The notes: a model not told the origin generated them from the letters alone. Counted from the first letter of the stretch, positions 31,063-39,767 are shown. The stretch is DNA of 64,000 nt from JBFXCS01 sp050181915 (GCA_050181915.1 JBFXCS010000004.1:186001-250000); one strand, 5' to 3'. Translations and numbers: made by a program.

Positions 31063-32022
31063 TCAGGCCGCGAACACCTTCTCGTTCTGAGGCCGCAGGA
31101 ACACCGAGGCGCCCTCCCGGAGGCCCAGCTGGTCGGCCTCCTCGCGGGTGACCTGGGCGTAGAGCTGGCCGCCGTCGTCGCGCTTCAGCTCCACCCGCAC
31201 CTCGAAGCCCAGGTGCACCAGGCGCTCGACGGTGGCCTTCGAGGTGACGCCGTTCGCCTCGGCCGACAGGGCGATGTCGTGGGGGCGCACGTAGGTGTCC
31301 TCGCCGAGGCGGGCGACCGGGCCGATGAAGGTCATCACGAACCGGTTGACCGGGTTCTCGTAGAGGTCGCGCGGCGGGCCGACCTGCTGGATGCGGCCCT
31401 GGTCCATCACCACGATCGTGTCGGAGACGTCCATCGCCTCCTCCTGGTCGTGGGTGACGAGCAGGGTGGTCTGGTGGACCTCCTCGTGCAGGCGCCGCAG
31501 CCACAGCCGCAGCTCCTTGCGCACGCGGGCGTCGAGCGCGCCGAACGGCTCGTCGAGCAGCAGCACCTTCGGCTCCACGGCCAGCGCCCGGGCGAGGGCC
31601 ATGCGCTGGCGCTGGCCGCCCGACAGCTGGCTGGGGTAGCGGTCGGCCAGCCCGTCGAGCTGCACCAGGCCGAGGAGCTCGTCCACCCGCTCGCGGATCT
31701 CGTTCTTCGCGCGCTTGCGGATCGACAGGCCGAAGCCGACGTTCTGGCGCACCGTCATGTGCTTGAAGGCCGCGTAGTGCTGGAACACGAAGCCCACGTT
31801 GCGCTTCTGCGGGGGGTAGGCGGTCGCGTCCTCGCCGTGGATCTCGACGGTGCCGGTGTCCGGCGTCTCGAGCCCGGCGATGACGCGCAGCAGGGTGGAC
31901 TTGCCTGAGCCGGACGGCCCGAGGAGCGTGGTCAGGGACCCGTCGGGGACGTCCAGATTGACGTCCGCGAGGGCCACGAAGTCGCCGAAGCGCTTGTTCA
32001 CGTCAGTGACCGTGATGCCCAT
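31063..32022 (-). CDS. cysA: Sulfate/thiosulfate ABC transporter ATP-binding protein
   Basis: 319 residues. Walker A LLGPSGSGKST, signature LSGGQRQRMALARAL, Walker B VLLLDEPFGALD, H-loop THDQEEA. A C-terminal TOBE-like part (VRPHDIALSAEANGVTSKATVERLVHLGFEVRVEL) is typical of CysA. It overlaps cysW by 20 nt and is the last gene of sbp-cysT-cysW-cysA. Confidence 0.94.
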   Translation of the reverse strand: MGITVTDVNKRFGDFVALADVNLDVPDGSLTTLLGPSGSGKSTLLRVIAGLETPDTGTVEIHGEDATAYPPQKRNVGFVFQHYAAFKHMTVRQNVGFGLSIRKRAKNEIRERVDELLGLVQLDGLADRYPSQLSGGQRQRMALARALAVEPKVLLLDEPFGALDARVRKELRLWLRRLHEEVHQTTLLVTHDQEEAMDVSDTIVVMDQGRIQQVGPPRDLYENPVNRFVMTFIGPVARLGEDTYVRPHDIALSAEANGVTSKATVERLVHLGFEVRVELKRDDGGQLYAQVTREEADQLGLREGASVFLRPQNEKVFAA

Positions 32023-32842
32023 CGCCGCCTCCTTTCCGGTTGAGCAGGTTCATTACGAGCACGGTGATCACCGCCAGCAGGATGAGGACGAGCGACGAGG
32101 CGTAGGCCGCGGTCTGGCTGTCCTTGCCGATCTGCTGGTACTGCTGGGCGACGAAGAGGGTCATCGACTCGGTGTTGCCGGTGATGCGCCCCGACACCAC
32201 CGCCACGGCGCCGTACTCGCCCAGCGCGCGGGCGGTGGTGAGGACGACGCCGTAGATCACGCCCCAGCGGATCGCGGGCAGCGTGATGCGCCAGAAGGTC
32301 TGGAAGCCGCCCGCCCCGAGGGTGGAGGCGGCCTCCTCCTGCTCGGTGCCCACCTCGCGCAGCACCGGGACCACCTCGCGCACCACGAAGGGCAGGCACA
32401 CGAAGATGGTGGCGATGACCATGCCGGGCAGCGCGAAGACGATCTGATAGCCCAGGTCGTTCTGGATGAAGCCGAACCAGCCGTACTTGCCCCACACCAG
32501 CACCACGCAGAGGCCGACCACCACCGGCGACAGCGCCAGCGGCAGGTCGATGAGGGCGCTGATGAGCGGGCGGCCCGGCACCCGTCGGCGCACCAGGATG
32601 AGGGCGGCGATGACGCCGAAGACGGCGTTCAGGGGCACCGCGATCACGGTGATGATCACCGTGATCCACAGGGCGTGGACGGCGTCCTCGCTGGTCACCT
32701 GGGTCCAGAACACGCCCCAGCCGCGGTCGAACGAGCGCCAGAACACCAGCGAGACGGGGATCACCAGCAGGAACAGCAGGTAGCCGAGGCCGATGACCCG
32801 CAGGCCCCAGCGGGCGAGGATGTCGCCGGCGCTAGCGCGCAT
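32003..32842 (-). CDS. cysW: Sulfate ABC transporter permease CysW
   Basis: 279 residues, six membrane helices. The permease signature with the EAA loop is LREVGTEQEEAASTLGAGGFQTFWRITLPAIRWG. The segment LTTARALGEYGAVAVVSGRI is characteristic of CysW/CysT. It overlaps cysT by 11 nt. Confidence 0.93.
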   Translation of the reverse strand: MRASAGDILARWGLRVIGLGYLLFLLVIPVSLVFWRSFDRGWGVFWTQVTSEDAVHALWITVIITVIAVPLNAVFGVIAALILVRRRVPGRPLISALIDLPLALSPVVVGLCVVLVWGKYGWFGFIQNDLGYQIVFALPGMVIATIFVCLPFVVREVVPVLREVGTEQEEAASTLGAGGFQTFWRITLPAIRWGVIYGVVLTTARALGEYGAVAVVSGRITGNTESMTLFVAQQYQQIGKDSQTAAYASSLVLILLAVITVLVMNLLNRKGGGDGHHGH

Positions 32843-33683
32843 GGCGCGAGCTCCAGCGCTCGAGGCCGCTCAGCAGCAGCAGCGCGGCCAGGGACAGGAC
32901 CAGCAGCGAGACCGACACCGCGGCCGCCGCGACCGGCGTGCCGCCCTGGTTCCCCTCGATCAGGTTGATGATGTAGAGCGACGAGACCTGGGTGTCGAAG
33001 GGGATGTTGCCGGCGATCAGCACCAGCGAGCCGAACTCGCCGAGCGCTCGCGAGAAGGCCAGGCCGCTGCCGCCCAGGATGGCCGGCAGCAGGTTGGGGA
33101 AGATGATGCGCCGGAAGATGGTCCAGCGGCCGGCGCCGAGCGACGCGGCCGCCTGCTCCATCTCGCGGTCGATCTCGAGCAGCACCGGCTGCACCGCCCG
33201 CACCACGAAGGGCAGCGTCACCAGCAGCAGCGCCACCACGATGCCGGTGCGCGTGAAGGCGACGTTGACGCCGAAGGGGCTGCTGGGTCCGTAGATGGCC
33301 AGCAGGGTGACGCCGGCCACGATGGTGGGCAGGGCGAACGGCAGGTCGATCAGCGAGTTCACGATCGCCTTGCCGGGGAATTGATCGCGCACCAGGATCC
33401 AGGCGATCAGGGTGCCCATCACGATGTTGATCCCCACCACCACCAGCGACACCGTCACGGTGAGGCTGAGCGCCGACGTGGCCTGCGAGCTGCTGATCGC
33501 GTCCCAGAAGGTGCTCCAGCCGTTCTCGAACGCACCGGACACCAGGGCCGCGAACGGGATCAGGACGATCACGCTCATGTAGATGACGGCCACGCCAATG
33601 CCGAGCGGGGCGCCGAGGCGCCCCGCTCGATCACGAACGGCGATGCGCGGAAGCCGCGCGGTGCCGCTACTTGCTGGTGGCAA
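32832..33683 (-). CDS. cysT: Sulfate ABC transporter permease CysT
   Basis: 283 residues from a TTG at 33683, the only usable start before the first helix; it overlaps the binding-protein stop by 17 nt. Six helices, EAA-type loop LLEIDREMEQAAASLGAGRWTIFRRIIFPNLLPA, and the FSRALGEFGSLVLIAGNIP signature of CysT/CysU. Confidence 0.92.
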   Translation of the reverse strand: MPPASSGTARLPRIAVRDRAGRLGAPLGIGVAVIYMSVIVLIPFAALVSGAFENGWSTFWDAISSSQATSALSLTVTVSLVVVGINIVMGTLIAWILVRDQFPGKAIVNSLIDLPFALPTIVAGVTLLAIYGPSSPFGVNVAFTRTGIVVALLLVTLPFVVRAVQPVLLEIDREMEQAAASLGAGRWTIFRRIIFPNLLPAILGGSGLAFSRALGEFGSLVLIAGNIPFDTQVSSLYIINLIEGNQGGTPVAAAAVSVSLLVLSLAALLLLSGLERWSSRHAR

Positions 33684-34701
33684 TGCCCTGCCCTTCGAAG
33701 ATCTTGGTGACCTGGCCGTCCTCCGGGTCGAAGAGCTCGGTGCGGATCTTCGGCCAGCCGCCGAGGTCGTCGATCGTGAACAGGCCCGGCACCTCGGGGA
33801 AGTCGAAGGTGCTCGCGACGGAGGCGTTGACCGGGCGGTAGCCGTGCTCGCCGAAGATCTTCTGGGCCTGCTCGGTGTGGAGGAAGTCCACGAAGGCCTT
33901 CGCCTGCGTCGGCGACTTGGTGGTGTTCACGACCGCGTCGGGGTTCTGGATCAGGATGTTGCCCTCGGGGATGACGTAGTCGAGGTCCTCGCCGGCCTGC
34001 TGGGCGGCGATCGCCTCGTTCTCGTACGAGAGCAGCACGTCGCCCTTGCCGGTCTGGAAGACCTGCAGGGCCTCGCGGCCGCTCGACGGCTGCACCGGCA
34101 CGTTCTTGAAGAGCGCGTCGATGTAGGAGAGGCCTGCGGCCTCGTCCTTGCCCTCGTTCGACTTGGTGCCGTAGCCGGCCAGGATGTTCCACTGGGCGGC
34201 GCCCGAGGTGAACGGGTTCGGGGTGATGACCTCGACGCCCGGCTTGGTCAGGTCGTCCCAGGTCGTGATGCCCTTGGGGTTGCCCTTGCGGACGATGAAC
34301 ACCACCACCGAGCTGCTGACGAAGCCCTTGTCGGCGTTCGCGTTCCAGTCGGCGTCCACCAGGCCGGCGTCGGTCAGGCGCGTGATGTCGGGCTCGAAGG
34401 AGAAGGCCACGACGTCGGCGGCGAGGCCGTCGGCCACCGCGCGGCTCTGCTCTCCGGAGGCGCCGTAGGACTGCTCGAAGGTCACGCCGGAGCCCTCGGG
34501 GGTGGCCTGGAATGCGGGGATCAGATCGGCATAGACCTCCCGCGCCACCGAGTACCCGACGATGGTCAGTTTCGCTCCGCCGTCGCCGTTGGAGCTCGAG
34601 CCGGAATCGTCGTCGCTGCCGCAGCCGGCGGCGATCCCCACGGCGACCATCAGCATGGCCAGCGGGATGGCGAGCGCTTTCAGTTTGTGTCGTACGATCA
34701 C
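33667..34701 (-). CDS. sbp: Sulfate-binding lipoprotein
   Basis: 344 residues from a GTG at 34701 with AAGGAG 6 nt upstream. The lipobox is IAAGC. It is a periplasmic-binding-protein-type sulfate/thiosulfate receptor: LTIVGYSVAREVYADLIPAFQATPEG, TFEQSYGASGEQSRAVADGLAADVVAFSFEPDITRL, VFIVRKGNPKGITTWDDLTKPGVEVITPNPFTSG. First gene of the sulfate operon, after a leader of about 140 nt. Confidence 0.93.
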   Translation of the reverse strand: MIVRHKLKALAIPLAMLMVAVGIAAGCGSDDDSGSSSNGDGGAKLTIVGYSVAREVYADLIPAFQATPEGSGVTFEQSYGASGEQSRAVADGLAADVVAFSFEPDITRLTDAGLVDADWNANADKGFVSSSVVVFIVRKGNPKGITTWDDLTKPGVEVITPNPFTSGAAQWNILAGYGTKSNEGKDEAAGLSYIDALFKNVPVQPSSGREALQVFQTGKGDVLLSYENEAIAAQQAGEDLDYVIPEGNILIQNPDAVVNTTKSPTQAKAFVDFLHTEQAQKIFGEHGYRPVNASVASTFDFPEVPGLFTIDDLGGWPKIRTELFDPEDGQVTKIFEGQGIATSK

Positions 34702-34826
34702 TCCACACTCCTTGGTCTGGCTAGGGGCCAAGCGGGTGAGTCCATGCCCTCCTCGTGGGCCGCGAGGGGGGCGTGGCGCGATGGATTCCGGGAAAACCCG
34801 GAAGACAAAACCAGGTAATCACGTGT

Positions 34827-34845
34827 ACTTATCCGGTGGATAAGT
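34827..34845. promoter_or_regulatory. Perfect inverted repeat ACTTATCC-GGT-GGATAAGT, candidate sulfur-response operator
   Basis: Two 8-bp arms (34827-34834 and 34838-34845) with a 3-bp spacer. It lies just downstream of a predicted sbp promoter (-35 TTGACA at 34875-34880, -10 GATGCT at 34852-34857, both on the minus strand, 17-nt spacer), so it would cover the transcription start. This is a repressor-type position. The regulator is not identifiable; an Rrf2- or GntR-type protein is possible. Confidence 0.6.
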
Positions 34846-34874
34846 CGCGGTAGCATCCACGTGCGGGCAGGCGT

Positions 34875-34880
34875 TGTCAA
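34875..34880 (-). promoter_or_regulatory. -35 hexamer of the sulfate operon
   Basis: Consensus TTGACA on the minus strand, 17 nt before GATGCT (34852-34857). It is one of the few consensus -35 boxes in the window. Confidence 0.5.
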
Positions 34881-34956
34881 CCCGCCGGAGGCGCGGATGT
34901 GGCGCCGGTGACCTGGACGGGGCGGTCGCGCCTGGGCCCCTGAATGTGCAGTAAAT

Positions 34957-35589
34957 CTATCGAGAAAGCGGCGGCGGCGTCGCGGCGGGCACGGCCTCGA
35001 CCCTGATGCGCAGCCCGTAGCGCGTCAGCAGGCGCATCAGCGCCGGCCCGGCGACCAGGGCCAGCACCGCGTTCCCGATGCCGTGGGCGAGGTCGAAGGG
35101 GACGCTTCGGCCGGACGAGAGGACGAAGCTCGCCCAGCTCACCTCGGGGCCGAATGCGGCCAGCGACCACAGGTTCATGGCCCAGCCGAAGACAATCCCC
35201 CACGCCAGGCCGATCGCGGCCAGGCCGACCGGGTGACGGCACAGCGGCGCCAGCAGGGCCCCGGTGAGGCCCGCCGCCGCCCACAGCGCCATCTGGGGCG
35301 GGGTCCACGGCCCCTGCCCCAGGAAGCTGTTCGACAGCAGGGCCGCCACCGGCCCCACGGCGAGGCCGGCGCGCGCGCCGAGGGCGGCCCCCGTGACCAG
35401 GCAGACGACGGTGACCGGCTGCACGCCCGGGATCGGGGCGAACAGCACCCGGCCCGCGGCGGCCGCGGCGCCGAGGGTGGCGACGAGCGCCACCTCCTTC
35501 GGCCCGCCCGAGCCGCCGCGCTCCAGCGCGACCAGCGCCACCGCGGCCAGCGCGAGCATCGACAGCAGCACGGTGAGCGAGGCGCTCAC
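34957..35589 (-). CDS. ECF transporter substrate-capture (S) component, probably for cobalamin
   Basis: 210 residues from a GTG overlapping the ATPase stop by 4 nt. Six hydrophobic helices, with the S-component pattern PKEVALVATLGAAAAAGRVLFAPIPGVQPVTVVCLVTGAALG. It binds a vitamin and toggles in the membrane with EcfT. The operon is led by a cobalamin riboswitch, so B12 or a precursor is the expected substrate; this is inference from context. Confidence 0.82.
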   Translation of the reverse strand: MSASLTVLLSMLALAAVALVALERGGSGGPKEVALVATLGAAAAAGRVLFAPIPGVQPVTVVCLVTGAALGARAGLAVGPVAALLSNSFLGQGPWTPPQMALWAAAGLTGALLAPLCRHPVGLAAIGLAWGIVFGWAMNLWSLAAFGPEVSWASFVLSSGRSVPFDLAHGIGNAVLALVAGPALMRLLTRYGLRIRVEAVPAATPPPLSR

Positions 35590-36998
35590 GGGGTCGCCGC
35601 CGGCAGCGGAGGGGCGGCGGCGGCCGCGGGGGCGCCGTCGCGCATCGCGAGCAGCCGGTCGGCGACCCGCCGGGCGAAACGGCCGTCGTGGGTCGTCACC
35701 AGCACGGCGGCGCCCTCGGCGGCCCGCGCGCGCAGCAGCCGGGCGAGGGACTCCTTGCGCTCCGGGTCCATGCCGCGGGTGGGCTCGTCCAGCACGATCA
35801 CCCCGGGACGGGCGACCAGCACCGCGGCGATGGCGACGCGCTCGCGCTGCCCCACCGACAGGTCGAGGGGGTGGCGCGAGGCCAGGGCGGCGAGGTCGAG
35901 GGCCTCCAGCGTCTCGGCCACCCGGGCCGCGTGGGCGGCGGCGGGCAGGCCGGTGGCGCGCAGCGCCAGCGCCACCTCGGCGTCGACCCGCTCGGTCAGG
36001 AGATGCCGGCCCGGGTCCTGGCCCACCACGCCCACGGCCGGGAAGCGCCGCTCGGCGGGCAGCGCCGTGACGTCCCGGCCGTCGACCACCACCCGTCCGC
36101 GGGAGGGGGCGTGGAGGCCGGCGAGCACCCGCACCAGGGTCGACTTGCCGCCGCCGTTGGGCCCGGTGAGCGCCGTGACGGTGCCGGCGGCGAGCTCGAT
36201 CCCCGCGTCGCGCAGCACGGGCCGCCCCGGATGACCGGCGTCGACTCCCTCCATCAGGAGCCTGACCGGGCCCGCCGCGGCCGGCTCGGGTGCGGCCGGT
36301 TCCGCCGCGGCCGGTTCCGCCGCGGCCGGCTCCAGCCGCCCGCCGCGCACCGCCAGCAGGCGGGTCGCGAGCGGATGGGAGCGATCCGGGCGGTGCTCGG
36401 CCAGCACCACCGCGCATCCGGGGCGGGCGGCCAGCGCGCGCAGGGTCTCGCCCAGGGCCGCGGCGCCCGCGTCGTCGAGCTGCGAGGTGGGCTCGTCCAT
36501 CAGCACCAGCGCCGGGCGCGGCGCGAGCACCGCGGCCAGGGCGACGCGCTGGCGCTCGCCGCCCGACAGCGAGGCGATCGACCGGCCGGCCAGGTGGGCG
36601 GCACCGGCGGCGCCGAGCGCCTCCGCCACCCGTCGCGGGATGTCGGCGGCGGGTACGCCGGCGCACTCCAGGCCGAAGGCCACGTCGCGCTCCACCGAGC
36701 CCAGCACCGCCTGCCCCTCGGGATCTTGGAAGACCAGCCCCGCGGTGCGGGCGATCCGCGCCGGCGCGGCCACCAGGGTGTCGAGCCCGGCGACCGTCAC
36801 CCGGCCCTCGAAGCGCCCGCCGTGGAAGTGCGGCACCAGGCCGCACAGGGCGCGCAACAGGGTCGACTTGCCCTCTCCGGACGGGCCCTCCAGCACCAGC
36901 AGGTCGCCCTCGTCCAGTGCGAGGTCCACGCCGTCCAGCGCCGGCGCCGGCGCGCCGCCGTAGGTGAACCGCAGGCGCTCGGTCCGCGCGACGGTCAT
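35586..36998 (-). CDS. Fused ECF transporter ATPase (EcfA-EcfA' in one chain)
   Basis: 470 residues from the ATG at 36998, with two complete ABC ATPase domains. Domain 1: LEGPSGEGKST, SLSGGERQRVALAAVL, ALVLMDEPTSQLD. Domain 2: LTGPNGGGKST, DLSVGQRERVAIAAVL, VIVLDEPTRGMD. They are joined by an Ala/Glu/Pro linker of repeated EPAAA units at about residues 223-245. Most ECF systems use two separate ATPases. The second signature has SVGQ instead of SGGQ. Overlaps both neighbours by 4 nt. Confidence 0.92.
   Translation of the reverse strand: MTVARTERLRFTYGGAPAPALDGVDLALDEGDLLVLEGPSGEGKSTLLRALCGLVPHFHGGRFEGRVTVAGLDTLVAAPARIARTAGLVFQDPEGQAVLGSVERDVAFGLECAGVPAADIPRRVAEALGAAGAAHLAGRSIASLSGGERQRVALAAVLAPRPALVLMDEPTSQLDDAGAAALGETLRALAARPGCAVVLAEHRPDRSHPLATRLLAVRGGRLEPAAAEPAAAEPAAPEPAAAGPVRLLMEGVDAGHPGRPVLRDAGIELAAGTVTALTGPNGGGKSTLVRVLAGLHAPSRGRVVVDGRDVTALPAERRFPAVGVVGQDPGRHLLTERVDAEVALALRATGLPAAAHAARVAETLEALDLAALASRHPLDLSVGQRERVAIAAVLVARPGVIVLDEPTRGMDPERKESLARLLRARAAEGAAVLVTTHDGRFARRVADRLLAMRDGAPAAAAAPPLPAATP
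36274..36333 (-). repeat. Short tandem repeats encoding the EPAAA linker
   Basis: The unit GCGGCCGGTTCCGCC or close variants recurs three to four times in frame between the two ATPase domains. Confidence 0.6.
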
Positions 36999-37849
36999 CG
37001 GCGCAGCGCACGCGCGGCGCCCGTCAGGGCGAGCGCCGTCGCCGCCGCGACGCACACGGCGGCGGGTGCCCAGGGGTCGTCGATGGTGGGATAGAACGAG
37101 AACGGCGCGAGCCCGGCCACCGGCACCGCGACGGCGAGGACGACCAGGGCGCAGGCCAGCCCCAGCACGACCCGCTCGACCGCCGACAGCGCGGGCTCGG
37201 GCAGGCGGGTGCGCGGCCCGGCGCCGTAGCCGCGGGCCGCCATCGCCTCGGCCACGTCGAGGCCCCGCTCCAGGCTCGATCCCAGCAGGGGCAGCGACAG
37301 CGGCGCCGCGCGCCGCGCGCGGCCCGGCCAGGATCCGTCGGTCAGGGACACGCCGCGCAGGCGCGCGGTCTCGGCGATGGCGCGGGCGTCGCGCTCGAGG
37401 GTGGGCACGAGGCGCGCGGCCAGCGCGCAGGTGAGCGCCGACCGCGGCGCCACCCGGGCGACCTGGGCCTGCAGGCGATCGGCGTCGATGTGCGCCAGCA
37501 CCGCGCCCACCATCACGGCCACGGCGAACAGCCGCAGGCCCATCGTCGCGCCGGCGGCGAGCTCCTCGAGCGTGACCTCGGTGTCGAGGAGGGAGATCTC
37601 CGGGCCGCGCCACAGGATCAGGTCGCCCTCGGCGGTGACGAAGGGGTTGAGCAGCAGCAGCCCCAGCGCGCTGATCGCGCCCCCCAGCAGGAACAGGCGC
37701 CCCGGCCGGCCCGGCGCCGCCCGCAGCAGCGCGACGGCGCCCAGCGCGACGGCGGCGATCACCAGCGGATGGTCCCCCTCGAAGGCCAGCGCGATCGCGG
37801 CCGCGCCCAGCAGGGCCGGCGGGCCCGGCGCGCGGCGCCCCGCGGTCAC
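36995..37849 (-). CDS. ECF transporter transmembrane (T) component, CbiQ-like
   Basis: 284 residues from a GTG at 37849. Hydrophobic N-terminal half, then the cytoplasmic coupling-helix region with two Ala-Arg-Gly-type motifs (AETARLRGVSL and AEAMAARGYGAG), which contact the ATPases. Two C-terminal helices follow. It links vitamin release from the S component to ATP hydrolysis. Overlaps the DUF4430 gene by 4 nt. Confidence 0.9.
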   Translation of the reverse strand: MTAGRRAPGPPALLGAAAIALAFEGDHPLVIAAVALGAVALLRAAPGRPGRLFLLGGAISALGLLLLNPFVTAEGDLILWRGPEISLLDTEVTLEELAAGATMGLRLFAVAVMVGAVLAHIDADRLQAQVARVAPRSALTCALAARLVPTLERDARAIAETARLRGVSLTDGSWPGRARRAAPLSLPLLGSSLERGLDVAEAMAARGYGAGPRTRLPEPALSAVERVVLGLACALVVLAVAVPVAGLAPFSFYPTIDDPWAPAAVCVAAATALALTGAARALRR

Positions 37850-38751
37850 GCTCCGCTCCGCCCGCCGGCGCGCAGCGGCACGCCCGCGCCGTCGAAGGCC
37901 ACCGCGTAGCGCAGGGCCAGCACGCCGGGATCGCGCGCCACGCGCTCGGCGGCGGCCCGGGCGGCGCCGGCGTCGAGGCCCGCCGCGACCAGCAGCATGC
38001 CGTCCTCCGGCTGGATCCCGGTGGGCACCGCCGCGACCAGCGCGCGGGCGGCCGGCACCGGCTCCCACCGCGTCCGGACCGGGTCGAGGGCGACCACCGC
38101 GCCCCGGTCGATGGTGATGGTGAGGCCCGCGGCCTCGGGGTCGCGGCGCGCGGCGCGCCACGCGGGGTCGCGCCGCTGCAGGTCGGCGTCGTCGCCCACC
38201 CTCACCCGCCAGGGCGCCGAGGGGTCGTCGACCAGGCGCGCCCCGGCCGCGCGCAGCGGCGCGTCGAGCGGCGCGTCGGCCGACACCCGCCGCTCCCGCG
38301 CGTCGTCGCCCGCGAAGGGCCGGGGCCACAGGCCCACCACGGAGGTGGTCCGGCTCACAGACGACCAGGGCCGGAAGTCCCACCACATCGCCATGCCGTC
38401 CTCGACGTCCACGTCCTTCGCGCCGACCGACGAGCCGATGCCGTCGACGTAGAGGAGCCAGTCCCGCCGCGCGCCGGCGTCGCCGTCGCGCCCCAGCATC
38501 TCCTGGACGAAGGCGCCGGCGTAGGTGGTGCGCACGTCCGTGGCGCCCCGCAGCGCCCGCATGGCCGATTGATCGGGGGCGACGCGGCGGTCGAGCAGCA
38601 CGGTGGCGCCGAACCCGTCGGTCGCCACCAGGCGCGCGGCGGGGGCGTCCGCGGCCGGCGCGTCCTGCGCGCGGTGCTCGCAGCCGGCGGCCAGGGCCAG
38701 CACCACCGCCAGCAGCACGACGAGCGCGCCCCGGATCGGCCGTCTGCGCAC
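37846..38751 (-). CDS. DUF4430-domain lipoprotein of the B12 uptake operon
   Basis: 301 residues from a GTG at 38751 with GGAG upstream. Lipoprotein signal ending LALAAGC. The DUF4430 (transcobalamin-like C-terminal) fold is indicated by DWLLYVDGIGSSVGAKDVDVEDGMAMWWDFRPW. Family members occur next to cobalamin genes and may capture corrinoids outside the membrane. The last 160 residues carry no recognised domain. First gene after the cobalamin riboswitch, so its role in B12 uptake is a reasonable inference. Confidence 0.75.
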   Translation of the reverse strand: MRRRPIRGALVVLLAVVLALAAGCEHRAQDAPAADAPAARLVATDGFGATVLLDRRVAPDQSAMRALRGATDVRTTYAGAFVQEMLGRDGDAGARRDWLLYVDGIGSSVGAKDVDVEDGMAMWWDFRPWSSVSRTTSVVGLWPRPFAGDDARERRVSADAPLDAPLRAAGARLVDDPSAPWRVRVGDDADLQRRDPAWRAARRDPEAAGLTITIDRGAVVALDPVRTRWEPVPAARALVAAVPTGIQPEDGMLLVAAGLDAGAARAAAERVARDPGVLALRYAVAFDGAGVPLRAGGRSGA

Positions 38752-38789
38752 CAACTGCTCCGTTCCTCGTAAGCGTGTCGGCGCCCGGG

Positions 38790-38970
38790 CGGAGGCAGGT
38801 CTCCTGGCTTCCGTTCGCAGCGACGCGGCACCTTCCCGGGGCTCACCCCAGTGGCCGGCTTCGCGCCCAGCCGCGTCGCTCCCGGTGACAGTGGCGGGAC
38901 CGCGCCGGATTCTCACCGGCTTCCCTCGAAGCGTCCTCGCGGACGACCACCCACCCGAGACGCTCCGAGG
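38790..38970 (-). ncRNA. Cobalamin (AdoCbl) riboswitch
   Basis: All main B12-riboswitch signatures are present on the minus strand: GGGAAGCCGGTGAGAATCCG (38925 to 38906), GCCACTGTC (38894 to 38886) and the 3' box GAAGCCAGGAGACC (38811 to 38798). A TAGCCT hexamer at 38968-38973 just upstream could be the -10. Binding of cobalamin should shut off the ECF-DUF4430 operon. Outer limits are approximate. Confidence 0.93.
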
Positions 38971-39018
38971 CTAACGATCGGGGGGTGTCCGGTCGAGTCT
39001 GTTTAGGAAAACCAGCGG

Positions 39019-39057
39019 TTGACAGTCCAGGCGTACCTCCATTAGAAAGGCTAACCT
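39019..39057. promoter_or_regulatory. TTGACA box and two DtxR/IdeR-like cores
   Basis: TTGACA at 39019-39024 may drive the integrase-like gene. AGGCGTACCT (39029-39038) and AGGCTAACCT (39048-39057) resemble the core of the actinobacterial iron box TTAGGTTAGGCTAACCTAA; the second matches about 13 of its 19 positions (11 of 12 in one half). The two cores are 19 bp apart. Confidence 0.35.
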
Positions 39058-39125
39058 ACTAAAACCTGTAGTCTGCCGCGAAGACGCAACTGCATGACGA
39101 ATCCGAAGGAACGGAGTCGGTGGTG

Positions 39126-39767
39126 ATGGACATAGACGACGAGGTGCGCAGCCCGCTCCCGTCTCCTGTCGCCGAGAGCGACGAGACGGGATCGATGGCT
39201 GACGAGCTCCTCGTCCCCGAGGAGGCGCGCGGCCTCATCCTCGCGGCGTCGGGACGCGCGCCGACAGGGATCAGGAACCGCGCGTTGGTCGCGATGATGT
39301 ACCGGTCCGGCCTGCGTCCCGGCGAGGCGCTCGCGCTGTCGCCGGCGGACCTCGATCTGGAGACGGGCACCGTGGCGGTGCCGGCCCGCAAGGGGGGGCG
39401 CAGCCGGATCACGGGCGTCGACCAGACGACCCGCGAGCTCATCGAGTCGTGGCTCGCCCGCCGCGCCGCACGCGGCATCGACGACGGGGCACGGCTGTTC
39501 TGCACGCTCGCCGGCGAGCCGCTCAAGGCCGCCTACGTGCGTGAGCTGCTGCCGCGGCTGGCCCGCAAGGCGGGTATCCGCAAACGCGTGCACCCGCTCG
39601 CCCTGAGGTACGCGAACGCGGCGGAGCTGGCCGAGGAGGGGATGCCGGCATCCCTCATCGACCGCCACCTCGGCGTGGCGCCCGTCGGCGGGGCGCGGCG
39701 GTATCGCCGGCCGGTCAGCCAGACCGAGGTCGCGGCCGCGGTGGCCGCGCGGAGGTGGAGCATCTAG
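39126..39767 (+). CDS. Catalytic-domain-only tyrosine recombinase/integrase-like protein
   Basis: 213 residues from the ATG at 39126 (GGAACGGAG upstream). The tyrosine-recombinase residues are visible: Arg in YRSGLRPGEALAL, Lys in ARKGGRSRI, His-x-x-x-x-Arg in VHPLALRYANA, His in DRHLG and Tyr in RRYRRP. The usual N-terminal core-binding (SAM-like) domain is missing, leaving about two thirds of a normal enzyme. No excisionase, phage genes or attachment repeats are nearby. It may be a degraded or domesticated recombinase. Confidence 0.75.
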   Translation: MDIDDEVRSPLPSPVAESDETGSMADELLVPEEARGLILAASGRAPTGIRNRALVAMMYRSGLRPGEALALSPADLDLETGTVAVPARKGGRSRITGVDQTTRELIESWLARRAARGIDDGARLFCTLAGEPLKAAYVRELLPRLARKAGIRKRVHPLALRYANAAELAEEGMPASLIDRHLGVAPVGGARRYRRPVSQTEVAAAVAARRWSI

